In this document: piece by piece, positions 42,085 through 50,414 of the stretch
How positions within the stretch are numbered: the stretch's first letter is position 1
Layout: every line of letters starts with the position of its first letter
Assembly: GCA_009993605.1 (NCBI GenBank)
Contig: JAACTB010000014.1
Coordinates: 86,230-150,229 of the forward strand
Direction: 5' to 3'
From: Erythrobacter sp.
GTDB taxonomy: Bacteria; Pseudomonadota; Alphaproteobacteria; Sphingomonadales; Sphingomonadaceae
Length of the DNA stretch: 64,000 bases
The notes under the pieces: generated by a model
Databases searched by the model: none
What the model was told of the DNA's origin: nothing
Seen by the model: the letters and a program-made list of their open reading frames with translations, nothing else
Program-made: the position numbers and the translations under genes

Positions 42085-42409
42085 GTGGGGTCTGGCCTTC
42101 CAGTCAGCCTGTGGAGAAGCCCGGCATAAACCACGGGACGAACCTGCCGACAAGTTCGGGACAGGATTCGCTCCCCGCTACCGGCCGATCCGCCCCGCCA
42201 CTTGCCGACAGGAGAGGAGGGATGTCGACAGGCTGGGGATAGCGGGGAGAGTTTAGAATTGACTCAAGGGCGCCCGCGAGTCGCATTCGGCCCAAGTCTG
42301 GTCACGCCGGGAGAAATCGGGCAGGGGCGGGATATGCCCGCTTTCCACAGGGCCAACAGACTCCATCAAACCTTATAATAATATTGTATTATTGGATTGG
42401 ACCTACCCG
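42085..42409. other. Putative chromosomal replication origin (oriC)
   Basis: This gene-free stretch of about 325 bases lies between ppsR and hemE, the conserved place of the alphaproteobacterial origin. It contains an AT-rich stretch with a perfect palindrome AATAATA-ttg-TATTATT (42377-42393), next to a TATAAT (42374-42379). DnaA-box-like 9-mers include TGTGGAGAA (42110-42118, 8 of 9) and TGGGGATAG (7 of 9) on the forward strand. There are four GANTC methylation sites (42165, 42261, 42278 and 42359) and a TTAG-n7-TCAA CtrA-like pair (42253-42267). Genes run away from it on both sides. Function is inferred from position and motifs. Confidence 0.8.
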
Positions 42410-43426
42410 ATGCCCGGTCTTCTGCTCGATACGCTGAACGGTAAACGCGGCGAACGCGCGCCGGTCTGGCTCATGCGCCAGGCGGGGCGGTATCTGCCCG
42501 AATATCGCAAATTGCGAGCCAAGAAGGGCGGTTTCCTCGAACTCGCCTATGACAGCGAGGCGGCGTGCGAAGTGACCTTGCAGCCGATCGAGCGGTTCGG
42601 GTTCGACGGGGCGATCCTGTTTTCCGATATCCTGATCGTTCCGCACGCTCTGGGGCAGCATTTGGAGTTCCTAGCAGGGGAGGGGCCCAAACTGTCGCCA
42701 ACGCTGCTGGAGACCGCTCTCGACGCGCTGGAGCCCCATCCCGAGCATTACGAGCCGATCTACGAAACGGTGCGCCGCTGCCGGGCGAGGCTGGGCGCGG
42801 AGACCACCATGCTGGGTTTCGCCGGCTCGCCCTGGACGGTTGCGACCTACATGATCGCGGGCGAAGGCAGCCGCGACCAGCACGATGCGCGGGCTCTCGC
42901 CTATCGCGACCCCGAACGGCTGCGTGCGATACTCGACCGCATCGTCGATCAAACGGTGACCTATCTGCGTGGCCAGATCGATGCCGGTGCCGAAGCGGTG
43001 CAATTGTTCGACAGCTGGGCGGGAAGCCTCGCGCCCGACCAGTTCGAGAAGCAGGTCATCGCGCCCAACGCCGCGATCGTCGCCGCGCTCAAGCAATCGC
43101 ATCCCGATACGCCGGTGATCGGCTTTCCCAAGGGCGCGGGCGAAAAACTGCCGGCCTATGCCCGCGAAACGGGTGTCGATGCGGTCGGGCTCGACGAAAC
43201 GCTCGATACGGTATGGGCGGCGCGCGAACTGCCCGCAGGGATGCCGGTGCAGGGCAATCTCGATCCGCTGCTTCTGCTGGCCGGAAACGGGGATCTCGAA
43301 ACGCGCGTCCGCTTTATTCTCGATGCGCTCCAGGACCGGCCGCATGTCTTCAATCTCGGCCACGGGATCGACCGGCGCACGCCGATCGAGCATGTCGAGC
43401 GGCTGTTGGCGGCGGTGCGCGGCTAG
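42410..43426 (+). CDS. hemE: Uroporphyrinogen decarboxylase
   Basis: This 338-residue enzyme converts uroporphyrinogen III to coproporphyrinogen III in heme synthesis. It shows RAPVWLMRQAGRYLPEYR (with the conserved Arg residues that bind carboxylates), FDGAILFSDILIVPHALG with the catalytic Asp, and the GFPKGAGEKLP and VQGNLDP motifs. ATG 42410 is chosen; a TTG at 42392 is in frame but lies in the AT-rich region. It is the right border of the putative origin and the first of hemE-hemJ-rho. Confidence 0.95.
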   Translation: MPGLLLDTLNGKRGERAPVWLMRQAGRYLPEYRKLRAKKGGFLELAYDSEAACEVTLQPIERFGFDGAILFSDILIVPHALGQHLEFLAGEGPKLSPTLLETALDALEPHPEHYEPIYETVRRCRARLGAETTMLGFAGSPWTVATYMIAGEGSRDQHDARALAYRDPERLRAILDRIVDQTVTYLRGQIDAGAEAVQLFDSWAGSLAPDQFEKQVIAPNAAIVAALKQSHPDTPVIGFPKGAGEKLPAYARETGVDAVGLDETLDTVWAARELPAGMPVQGNLDPLLLLAGNGDLETRVRFILDALQDRPHVFNLGHGIDRRTPIEHVERLLAAVRG

Positions 43427-43459
43427 GCGCGACATCTCGCTGAATCTCCCCCTTGGCGC

Positions 43460-43933
43460 ATGGCGCCAGCGGCCCTAGATGGGCTGGCGATGCAGGACAT
43501 TTTCTCCATGACCTATCTCTGGCTGAAGGCCGGGCATATCATCTTCATGGTGTTCTGGATGGCGGGCCTCTTCATCCTGCCGCGCCAGATGCTGTATCTG
43601 CATCCCTACGCTGCGAAGGCGCCCGAAACCGCGGTGTGGAAGGATCGGATCGGCAAACTGCGCCACATCATTCTGACGCCTAGCCTGATCGTCGTCTGGC
43701 TGCTGGGCTTCGCGCTGGCAGGGACGATCGGCGCGTTCTCGCAAGGGTGGTTCCATGCCAAGCTGCTGCTGGTGCTGCTGCTGACCGGCTACCACATGTA
43801 CATGGTCGTCCAGGCGAAGAAGATGGTGAAGGGCGAACGGCCCTTGAGCGAGAAGCAATTGAAGCTGTTCGGCGAAGTGCCTGCGATCCTTCTGGCGCTG
43901 ATTGTGGTGCTGGTGATCGTCAAACCGTTCTGA
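43460..43933 (+). CDS. hemJ: HemJ-type protoporphyrinogen oxidase (membrane)
   Basis: This 157-residue protein (or 147 from ATG 43490) has four membrane helices and the HemJ markers: His in YLWLKAGHIIFMVFWMAG, GKLRHIILTPSLIV, and the Lys/His region in WFHAKLLLVLLLTGYHMYMV. HemJ oxidises protoporphyrinogen IX to protoporphyrin IX in bacteria that lack HemG and HemY. The gene follows hemE by 33 bases and precedes rho, the usual alphaproteobacterial hemE-hemJ-rho set. Confidence 0.9.
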   Translation: MAPAALDGLAMQDIFSMTYLWLKAGHIIFMVFWMAGLFILPRQMLYLHPYAAKAPETAVWKDRIGKLRHIILTPSLIVVWLLGFALAGTIGAFSQGWFHAKLLLVLLLTGYHMYMVVQAKKMVKGERPLSEKQLKLFGEVPAILLALIVVLVIVKPF

Positions 43934-44156
43934 TTCGTTGCCCTGATTAGGCGCCCCGATTCCTCGTCTCGCCGCTTTCGCGATTGACGGGTGCGGGCGT
44001 CGCACGTAACTCCCTCATCTCCTATTCGGCTGAGGCCTTCGCGAGATCTTCGCGCTGGCCGGGTCTGCTTTCCCCAAGCCCGTCCGCCCTTCACCCTGGC
44101 GCGGACACACGACCTTCAGGGCCATTTCCAAGCTACCTTATAATTCGAGAAAACCG
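43934..44156 (+). promoter_or_regulatory. C-rich leader upstream of rho
   Basis: This 223-base stretch has no gene. It is C-rich with few G runs and many CT/CC dinucleotides, the composition of a Rho-utilisation (rut) site. That fits autoregulation of rho by early Rho-dependent termination, known in other bacteria. A TATAAT (44139-44144) lies 13 bases before the rho ATG and could mark an additional promoter. Confidence 0.4.
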
Positions 44157-45422
44157 ATGCATCTCAAGGATTTGAAAGAAAAGACCCCGGCCGACCTCGT
44201 GTCGATGGCCGAGGAACTCGGCGTCGAAGGCGCGAGCACGATGCGGCGGCAGGACCTCATGTTCTGCATCCTGCGCGAACTGGCCGAGGACGAGGAATAC
44301 GAAGAAAAGATCATGGGCATCGGCACCATCGAGGTGCTTCAGGACGGCTTCGGCTTCCTGCGCTCGCCCGAGGCGAATTACCTCGCCGGGCCGGACGATA
44401 TCTACGTCTCGCCCAATCAGGTCCGCAAATGGGGCCTGAGGACCGGCGACACGGTCGAAGGCGAGATCCGTGCGCCCAGGGAAGGCGAGCGCTATTTCGC
44501 CCTGACCAAGCTCTACAAGGTCAATTTCGACGATCCCGAAGCGGTGCGGATGCGCACCAATTTCGACAATCTCACTCCGCTCTATCCCGAACAGAAGCTG
44601 TCGCTCGACACGCTCGATCCGACGGTGAAGGACAAGAGCGCGCGGGTGATCGACATCGTCTCGCCGCAGGGCAAGGGCCAGCGCGCGCTGATCGTCGCCC
44701 CGCCGCGTACGGGTAAGACCGTGCTGTTGCAGAACATCGCCAAGGCGATCACCGACAATCACCCGGAGGTGTTCCTCCTCGTCCTCCTCGTCGACGAACG
44801 GCCCGAGGAAGTCACCGACATGCAGCGCTCGGTGAAGGGCGAGGTCATCTCCTCGACCTTCGACGAGCCCGCCAATCGCCACGTTCAGGTCGCCGAAATG
44901 GTGATCGAAAAGGCCAAGCGCCTGGTCGAACACAAGCACGATGTCGTGATCCTGCTGGACTCGATCACCCGGCTCGGCCGCGCTTACAACACCGTGGTGC
45001 CGAGCTCGGGCAAGGTGCTGACCGGCGGTGTCGATGCCAACGCATTGCAGCGGCCCAAGCGCTTCTTCGGCGCAGCGCGCAATATCGAGGAGGGCGGCTC
45101 GCTCTCCATCATCGCCACCGCGCTGATCGATACCGGCAGCCGCATGGACGAAGTGATCTTCGAAGAGTTTAAGGGCACCGGCAACAGCGAAATCGTCCTC
45201 GACCGCAAGGTCGCCGACAAGCGCATCTTCCCGGCGCTCGACGTGGGCAAGTCCGGCACCCGCAAGGAAGAGCTGCTGGTGGAGAAGGACAAGCTGTCGA
45301 AGATGTGGGTCCTTCGTCGCATTCTCATGCAGATGGGCACGATCGACGCGATGGAATTCCTCCTCGACAAGATGAAGGATTCCAAGACCAACGAAGACTT
45401 CTTCGCGACGATGAACCAGTAG
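44157..45422 (+). CDS. rho: Transcription termination factor Rho
   Basis: This 421-residue RNA-dependent ATPase has an N-terminal RNA-binding fold (residues 50-120, [20 protein letters not shown]) and an ATPase ring with Walker [13 protein letters not shown] (near residue 180), Walker [18 protein letters not shown], the Q-loop region [16 protein letters not shown], and the R-loop. Rho ends transcription at C-rich unstructured RNA. The N-terminal Rho-N helix bundle [20 protein letters not shown] is present. It is located next to hemE-hemJ as in related genomes. Confidence 0.97.
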   Translation: MHLKDLKEKTPADLVSMAEELGVEGASTMRRQDLMFCILRELAEDEEYEEKIMGIGTIEVLQDGFGFLRSPEANYLAGPDDIYVSPNQVRKWGLRTGDTVEGEIRAPREGERYFALTKLYKVNFDDPEAVRMRTNFDNLTPLYPEQKLSLDTLDPTVKDKSARVIDIVSPQGKGQRALIVAPPRTGKTVLLQNIAKAITDNHPEVFLLVLLVDERPEEVTDMQRSVKGEVISSTFDEPANRHVQVAEMVIEKAKRLVEHKHDVVILLDSITRLGRAYNTVVPSSGKVLTGGVDANALQRPKRFFGAARNIEEGGSLSIIATALIDTGSRMDEVIFEEFKGTGNSEIVLDRKVADKRIFPALDVGKSGTRKEELLVEKDKLSKMWVLRRILMQMGTIDAMEFLLDKMKDSKTNEDFFATMNQ

Positions 45423-45430
45423 GATGGTTC

Positions 45431-45464
45431 TGACCGGGCAGCGCAAATTTACGCTGCCCGGTCA
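45431..45464. terminator. Perfect 13-bp stem-loop after rho
   Basis: TGACCGGGCAGCG (45431-45443) pairs fully with CGCTGCCCGGTCA (45452-45464) around an AT-rich 8-base loop. It lies 8 bases past the rho stop. No T-run follows, so it may stop transcription with help, or protect the rho mRNA 3' end. Confidence 0.65.
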
Positions 45465-45546
45465 GGTATTTACCGCGGAGCGGTTTAACGGCTTGTCCAC
45501 ATTTTGCGTAATATACGGACCACGACGGGTACGAAGTGGACCGACG

Positions 45547-45936
45547 ATGATTGCCAGCCTTCTCTATACCAGCACCGCTGCCGCGAATATCGACAGCGGG
45601 GATGTGTTCGCGATCATCGAGGCATCGGCGCGGCGCAATCCTTCGCGCGGTGTGACCGGATTTCTGATCTATGACGGGCGCGAATTCCTGCAATATGTCG
45701 AAGGACCGCAGGATGCGCTCGACATATTGCTGAGCCAGCTGGCCGAGGATCGCCGCCACGGCGGCGTGCGGATTCTCCACCGGGCCGAAAGTCCGACGCG
45801 TCTGTTTCCGAAATGGGCGATGCGCCGCGCGGGGCAGGGCGCTGAAGAGGAACTTGCGGTCATCTCTCGCACTGCCCTGCCGAGTGCCATGATGGCCGAA
45901 CTGGAACGCTTCGGCAGCCGCCGGAAGGCCGCCTAG
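45547..45936 (+). CDS. Single-domain BLUF blue-light photoreceptor
   Basis: This 129-residue protein is a bare BLUF domain that binds FAD and senses blue light. The photocycle residues are in place: Y7 in IASLLYTSTAA, N31 in ARRNPSRGVTG, Q49 in REFLQYVEGPQ, and W90/M92 in LFPKWAM. Their spacing of 24, 42, 83 and 85 residues from Tyr equals that of AppA. The start at 45547 gives the standard N-terminus; an upstream frame is not coding. It has no fused output domain, so signalling must be by protein contact. Neighbours give no clear partner. Confidence 0.9.
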   Translation: MIASLLYTSTAAANIDSGDVFAIIEASARRNPSRGVTGFLIYDGREFLQYVEGPQDALDILLSQLAEDRRHGGVRILHRAESPTRLFPKWAMRRAGQGAEEELAVISRTALPSAMMAELERFGSRRKAA

Positions 45937-45937
45937 C

Positions 45938-46342
45938 TCAGGCTCTGTTGGCCCGCTCCAGCTGCGCCGCCATCGCTTCCCAGACCTTGTTCACTGCCTT
46001 CAAAGGCCGGACCATGACCTTGAAATCGAGGATATGGCCGTCCGCATCGAAGCGGATGATGTCGACGCCGTTGACGTGGATCCCGTCCATCTCGGTTTCG
46101 AATTCGAGCATGGCCGTATCGCCGTCCACGATCTCGCGAACATAGCGGAAGCTGTCATTGGCGAGCGTCTGTCCGGCGGCGGCCAGATAGGCGGTGACGA
46201 TCGGGCGGCCCGTCTGCGGCGTGTGGACCACGGGCGAGTGGAAGACCGCGTCCTCCGCGATCATCGCGCCCAGTACTGCCGCGTCGTTGCCCCCTTCGAC
46301 TGCCGCGTGCCAGCGGCGCAATCCCCGTTCAGCCGACATCAT
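45938..46342 (-). CDS. SnoaL/NTF2-like protein
   Basis: This 134-residue protein has an NTF2-like cone fold: GLRRWHAAVEGGNDAAVLGA at the N-terminus, MIAEDAVFHSPVVHTPQTGR, and a beta-sheet region with MLEFETEMDGIHVNGVDIIR. NTF2-like folds serve as ketosteroid isomerase-type enzymes or binding domains, so substrate is uncertain. The start overlaps the stop of the FMN-glutamate synthase gene in ATGATG (start 46342), a tight coupling. An upstream frame adds twelve residues without support. Confidence 0.78.
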   Translation of the reverse strand: MMSAERGLRRWHAAVEGGNDAAVLGAMIAEDAVFHSPVVHTPQTGRPIVTAYLAAAGQTLANDSFRYVREIVDGDTAMLEFETEMDGIHVNGVDIIRFDADGHILDFKVMVRPLKAVNKVWEAMAAQLERANRA

Positions 46343-47952
46343 GCCTCCACGAAACTGTCTATCCGCGCTGCGTTCCAATAGCGCTGGTAAGGCGTCGAGC
46401 CCGGATCGTCGAGCAATTGTCCGGGCGCGAGGAAGGTCTGGATGCGATCGACGCTGTCCGCGCGGGCCGAATCGAGACGTTCCGAGATATGACGCGGTTC
46501 GATCTGCCAGGGATTATCGAGCCCCATGGCGATGACCATTTCGCGAAAGGATTTGAGCGTGCTGCGCTGGAACCGGGCCACGCGCTCGCTCTTGTCGGTC
46601 ACCACAAGTCCCCGCTGGCGCGTGCTGTCCTGCGTGGCGATGCCGGTGGGGCAATGGTCGGTATGGCATTTGAGCGACTGGACGCAGCCCAGCGCGAACA
46701 TGAAGCCGCGCGCCGCATTGCACCAGTCCGCCCCGAGGCCGAGATTGATCGCAATCCCCGCGCCCGAATGCACCTTGCCCGATGCGGCGAGTTTGACCTG
46801 GGGTTTCAGATTCGTGCCCACCAGAGCGTTGCGGACCAGAATCAGGCCTTCGCGCAGGGGCATACCGACGCGGTTCGAGAATTCGACCGGCGCCGCGCCC
46901 GTGCCTCCTTCCGCTCCGTCCACCACCAGATAGTCGAGCACGATCCCCGTCTCGCGCATTGCTTTGACGAGCGCGAACATCTCGTGCGGCTTGCCGACGC
47001 ACAGTTTCGCGCCGACCGGCTTGCCGCCCGAAAGCTCGCGCAGCCGGGCCGCCCATTCAAGCAGTTCCACCGGCGTCGAAAAGGTCGAGTGCGCCGCAGG
47101 GCTGACGCAATCCTGCCCTTCGGACACGCCGCGCGCTTCGGCGATCTCCTCGGTCACTTTCGATCCGGGGAGGACGCCGCCATGGCCGGGCTTGGCGCCT
47201 TGGCTCAATTTGATCTCGACCATTTTGACCTGATCGATCTGGGCGGTGTCGGCGAATTTGGCCGGATCGAAAGCGCCGTCATCTTTCCGGCACCCGAAAT
47301 ATCCACTGCCGATTTCCCAGACGAGATCGCCCTTATGTTCGCGGTGATAGCGCGACAGGCCGCCTTCCCCGGTATCGTGGTAGAAATTGCCCGCCGCTGC
47401 GCCCTTGTTCAGCGCCATGATCGCATTGGCGGACAGTGATCCGAAACTCATCGCGGAAATATTCAGGAGAGCGGCGGAATAAGGCTGTTTGCACTGGTCG
47501 TTCCCGACATCGACGCGCCATTCCTCGGCGATATCCTCCTTCGGCGCCATCGAATGGGCCAGCCACTCGTATTCGTCGGAATAAACGTCGAGTTCGGTGC
47601 CGAAGGGATGCGAATCGAGCTGGCCCTTGCTCCGGGCATAAACGAGGGCGCGTTCGTTGTGATTGAAAGGACGGCCCTCGGTATCGCTCTCGACGAAATA
47701 GGCCTGCGCGAAGGGGCGCAAATCCTCCGCGATCCAGCGGATATGGGCCAGGATCGGATAATTGCGCCAGAGCGAATGGCGCCTCTGCGCGAAGTCGTAG
47801 ATCGCCAGTGCCAGCAGCGGTAGGGACAATGCGAGCCCCCACCGCCATGCCGGCACCGTCAGCGACAGGGCGACCATCAGCACGACCACGAGTGTCGGAC
47901 CGAACCGCATGAACAGTTCGGACGATGGGCGCAGCTTCGCCGGGTTCTTCAT
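46339..47952 (-). CDS. FMN-binding glutamate synthase family protein
   Basis: This 537-residue protein resembles the central and FMN domains of glutamate synthase: VGAKLCVGKPHEMFALVKAM, DGAEGGTGAAPVEFSNRVGM, and the [3Fe-4S] motif CVQSLKCHTDHCPTG near residue 440. It lacks the GOGAT amidotransferase domain, so it probably does not make glutamate from glutamine. Two N-terminal membrane helices lie near residues 10-50 (LVVVLMVALSLTVPAWRWGL), so it is anchored. It sits with a dienelactone hydrolase-like gene upstream and an NTF2-like gene downstream. Confidence 0.9.
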   Translation of the reverse strand: MKNPAKLRPSSELFMRFGPTLVVVLMVALSLTVPAWRWGLALSLPLLALAIYDFAQRRHSLWRNYPILAHIRWIAEDLRPFAQAYFVESDTEGRPFNHNERALVYARSKGQLDSHPFGTELDVYSDEYEWLAHSMAPKEDIAEEWRVDVGNDQCKQPYSAALLNISAMSFGSLSANAIMALNKGAAAGNFYHDTGEGGLSRYHREHKGDLVWEIGSGYFGCRKDDGAFDPAKFADTAQIDQVKMVEIKLSQGAKPGHGGVLPGSKVTEEIAEARGVSEGQDCVSPAAHSTFSTPVELLEWAARLRELSGGKPVGAKLCVGKPHEMFALVKAMRETGIVLDYLVVDGAEGGTGAAPVEFSNRVGMPLREGLILVRNALVGTNLKPQVKLAASGKVHSGAGIAINLGLGADWCNAARGFMFALGCVQSLKCHTDHCPTGIATQDSTRQRGLVVTDKSERVARFQRSTLKSFREMVIAMGLDNPWQIEPRHISERLDSARADSVDRIQTFLAPGQLLDDPGSTPYQRYWNAARIDSFVEA

Positions 47953-48653
47953 CAGGCCTCCAAATGCTCGGCGAAGAATTCGGCAGTGCGCTTGTCGGCC
48001 AATTCCGCATTCTCCTCGTTGCGGCGCTTGCCGAACTCGGTCGCGAAGCCGTGATCCATGCCCTCGTAATCGTGCAGCGTCACCTTGGGATGCGGATCGA
48101 GGCCTTCATGCATCTTTTTCTGCGTCTCCTTGTCGACGAAGCCATCCTCGGTCGGGATATGCAGCATCAGCGGATTGGCGATCGCGTCCTTCTCGCGCAG
48201 CAATTCATCGACGCCGACCGCGTAATAGCCGACCGTCGCATCGGAATCTGTGCGCGCTGCAGTCATATAGGCGAGGCGCCCGCCGAGGCAGTAACCGACC
48301 GCACCGACCTTCTTCCCGCCGCTTTCCTCGCGAGCCCATTTGATCGTCGCCTCGATATCGCGGACGCCTTCGTCCTGGTCGAACTTCTGCATCCAGTCGA
48401 GCGCCTGCTGGAATTCGGGCTCGACATCGGGATCGAGTTCGATGCCGCGCTCCATCCGCCAGAAAAGGTCGGGCGCCACGGCGAGATAGCCGGCCTCGGC
48501 CAGCTTGTCGGCCTTGCGGCGGATACCTGCGTTCACGCCGAAAATCTCCTGAATCACCACGATCGCGGCCTTTGGTTCGTCGGCCGGGCGGGCGACATAG
48601 GCCTTGAATTCGTCGTCGCCGTTCAGGGTGGGGATGCTGGTGGTCGTGCTCAT
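47952..48653 (-). CDS. Dienelactone hydrolase family protein
   Basis: This 233-residue alpha/beta hydrolase shows the DLH triad: Cys in GAVGYCLGGRLAYM (replacing the usual Ser), Asp near TEDGFVD, and His in MDHGFATEFGK. DLH enzymes hydrolyse dienelactones in aromatic degradation, but most chromosomal copies have unknown substrates. The start at 48653 gives MSTTTSIPTLNGDDEFKAYV. It overlaps the glutamate synthase start by one base (TGATG). Confidence 0.9.
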   Translation of the reverse strand: MSTTTSIPTLNGDDEFKAYVARPADEPKAAIVVIQEIFGVNAGIRRKADKLAEAGYLAVAPDLFWRMERGIELDPDVEPEFQQALDWMQKFDQDEGVRDIEATIKWAREESGGKKVGAVGYCLGGRLAYMTAARTDSDATVGYYAVGVDELLREKDAIANPLMLHIPTEDGFVDKETQKKMHEGLDPHPKVTLHDYEGMDHGFATEFGKRRNEENAELADKRTAEFFAEHLEA

Positions 48654-48768
48654 GATGGCTCCGTCGCTGCTGTGGTTCACGATTGGTAGGCCGGTTCGGC
48701 GAGGCGGCGCTTGCTTCCCCCGCGTCCCCGACCCAGATAGGTCTCAGGAAGCTAACGGAGGAAGCGCG

Positions 48769-49038
48769 ATGAAGGTCCATGTCGAAATCGATTGTACGCC
48801 GGAAGAGGCGCGGAGCTTCATGGGCCTGCCCGACGTGGGCAAGGCCAACGCCGTCTATGTCGACATGATGTCCAAGGCGATGTCGGGCGTGTCCGATACC
48901 GAAAAGCTCCAGGAATATGCGCGGCAGTTGGCACCGATGGGCCAAGCGGGCTTCAAGCTGTTTCAGAGCTTCATGGAAGGGGCTCAGGCCCATCGCGGTC
49001 CGGGCTCCTCGAAGCCCGACGGCGACAAATCCAGCTGA
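48769..49038 (+). CDS. DUF6489-like small conserved protein
   Basis: This 89-residue protein starts MKVHVEIDCTPEEARSFMGL, with AGGAAG about seven bases before the ATG, and continues with KANAVYVDMMSKAMSG. It has a Gln/Met-rich helix and a C-terminal Ser/Pro/Lys tail. It resembles DUF6489, a small alphaproteobacterial family found in front of mnmE. No function is known. The gap to mnmE is 30 bases, so they may be co-transcribed. Confidence 0.8.
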   Translation: MKVHVEIDCTPEEARSFMGLPDVGKANAVYVDMMSKAMSGVSDTEKLQEYARQLAPMGQAGFKLFQSFMEGAQAHRGPGSSKPDGDKSS

Positions 49039-49068
49039 GCTGAAAATCTCGCCGACGGGGCGAAAAGG

Positions 49069-50346
49069 ATGACCGATACGATTTTCGCCGTGTCGAGCGG
49101 CACGCCGCCTTGCGCGATCGCGGTGATACGGATCAGCGGCCCGGACGCGGGCGATGCCGTCCGAAGACTGGCGGGATCGCTCCCCGACCCGCGGCGGGCG
49201 TCCCTGCGGACGCTCAGCGACGCGGACGGCGCCTTGCTCGATTCGGCACTCGTCCTCTGGTTTCCCGGACCCCGCACAGCGACAGGCGAGGATTTGGCGG
49301 AACTGCATTGCCATGGCGGGCGCGCGGTAATTGCGGCGATCCAGCGGGAATTGGCGGGTTTCGCGAATTTGCGCCACGCCGAAGCGGGCGAGTTTACGCG
49401 CCGCGCCTTTGCGAACGGTGTGCTCGATCTGGCCGAGGCGGAGGGGTTGGGCGATCTGCTTGCAGCGGAAACCGAATTGCAGCGGCAGGCGGCGACGCGC
49501 GCCTTCAGCGGTGCGATCTCTCGACAGGCCGAGGCGTGGCGGGATCGCGTTCTCGCTCTCGGTGCCCAGATCGAAGCCGTGCTCGATTTTTCGGACGAGG
49601 ACGATGTCGAGGATTTGCCCGAAGCGTTCTTCGCCGAAACCGAAGAGCTCGCCGGGCAGATGGCCGAATGGCTTGAGCGGCCGCCGGTCGAGCGATTGCG
49701 CGAAGGGGTGCGCGTCGTTCTTGCGGGGCCGCCCAATAGCGGGAAATCGAGCCTTTTCAACGCGCTGGTCCGCGACGCGGCAGCGATAGTCTCGCCCGTG
49801 GCGGGAACGACGCGTGATGCGATCGAACGCCCTGTGGCGCTCGGCGGTGTGCCGCTGGTCCTGGTCGATACTGCCGGTCTGCGCGACGACAGCGATGATG
49901 CGATCGAGCGGATCGGGATCGAGCGGGCTGGCGCCCAGCTGGACCGCGCGGATATCGTCCTTTGGCTGGGGCCGGAGGGGGGAGGGCCGATGGGCGCGGT
50001 GGAGGTTTCGGCACGAGCCGATGCCGACGATTTCGAGGCCAAGCCCTCGGCCTCGCATACAGTATCGATTGTTACCGGATTTGGGATGGACGCACTGGAG
50101 CGTGACATCGTCGAGCGCGCGCGGAGCATCCTGCCCAAGCCGGGCGAGGCGGCTCTGAACGCGCGGCAGCGGCGCTTGGTCGGCGAAGCGGTTCAAGCCG
50201 TGCAATCCCTCCAGCCAGCGCAGGATTTCCTTACGATGGGCGAGGAATTGCGCATTGCCCGGCGGGCTTTCGATGCCCTTTTAGGCAGTGCCTCGACCGA
50301 GGATATGCTCGACGCCTTGTTCGGACGGTTCTGCATCGGAAAGTGA
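49069..50346 (+). CDS. mnmE: tRNA uridine 5-carboxymethylaminomethyl modification GTPase
   Basis: This 425-residue protein modifies the wobble uridine of tRNA with MnmG. The N-terminal folate-binding part is followed by a helical domain and G domain: G1 GPPNSGKSSLFNAL, G3 DTAGLRDD, and the C-terminal motif FCIGK. The usual N/TKxD of G4 is not visible; the corresponding strand reads VEVSARADADDF, so guanine recognition may be altered. A parS site begins one base after the stop (50347-50362). Confidence 0.94.
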   Translation: MTDTIFAVSSGTPPCAIAVIRISGPDAGDAVRRLAGSLPDPRRASLRTLSDADGALLDSALVLWFPGPRTATGEDLAELHCHGGRAVIAAIQRELAGFANLRHAEAGEFTRRAFANGVLDLAEAEGLGDLLAAETELQRQAATRAFSGAISRQAEAWRDRVLALGAQIEAVLDFSDEDDVEDLPEAFFAETEELAGQMAEWLERPPVERLREGVRVVLAGPPNSGKSSLFNALVRDAAAIVSPVAGTTRDAIERPVALGGVPLVLVDTAGLRDDSDDAIERIGIERAGAQLDRADIVLWLGPEGGGPMGAVEVSARADADDFEAKPSASHTVSIVTGFGMDALERDIVERARSILPKPGEAALNARQRRLVGEAVQAVQSLQPAQDFLTMGEELRIARRAFDALLGSASTEDMLDALFGRFCIGK

Positions 50347-50362
50347 TGTTTCACGTGGAACA
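50347..50362. other. parS-type site between mnmE and mnmG
   Basis: TGTTTCACGTGGAACA differs from the canonical palindrome by one base. It lies in the 68-base mnmE-mnmG gap, right after the mnmE stop, and is one of three parS sites within 8 kb of parAB. Confidence 0.88.
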
Positions 50363-50414
50363 CGTCAGAAGGAACGGCTTTGACCGCGTCGCTGCTCCCT
50401 CCTATTAGCGACTC

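Noticed and set aside
42392..42409. TTG at 42392 as the hemE start
   Set aside because: It adds MDWTYP not needed by the family and lies in the AT-rich origin patch; ATG 42410 gives the conserved N-terminus.
48205..50205. Reverse open frame of 666 codons
   Set aside because: Antisense to mnmE and overlapping the dienelactone hydrolase; no recognised domain.
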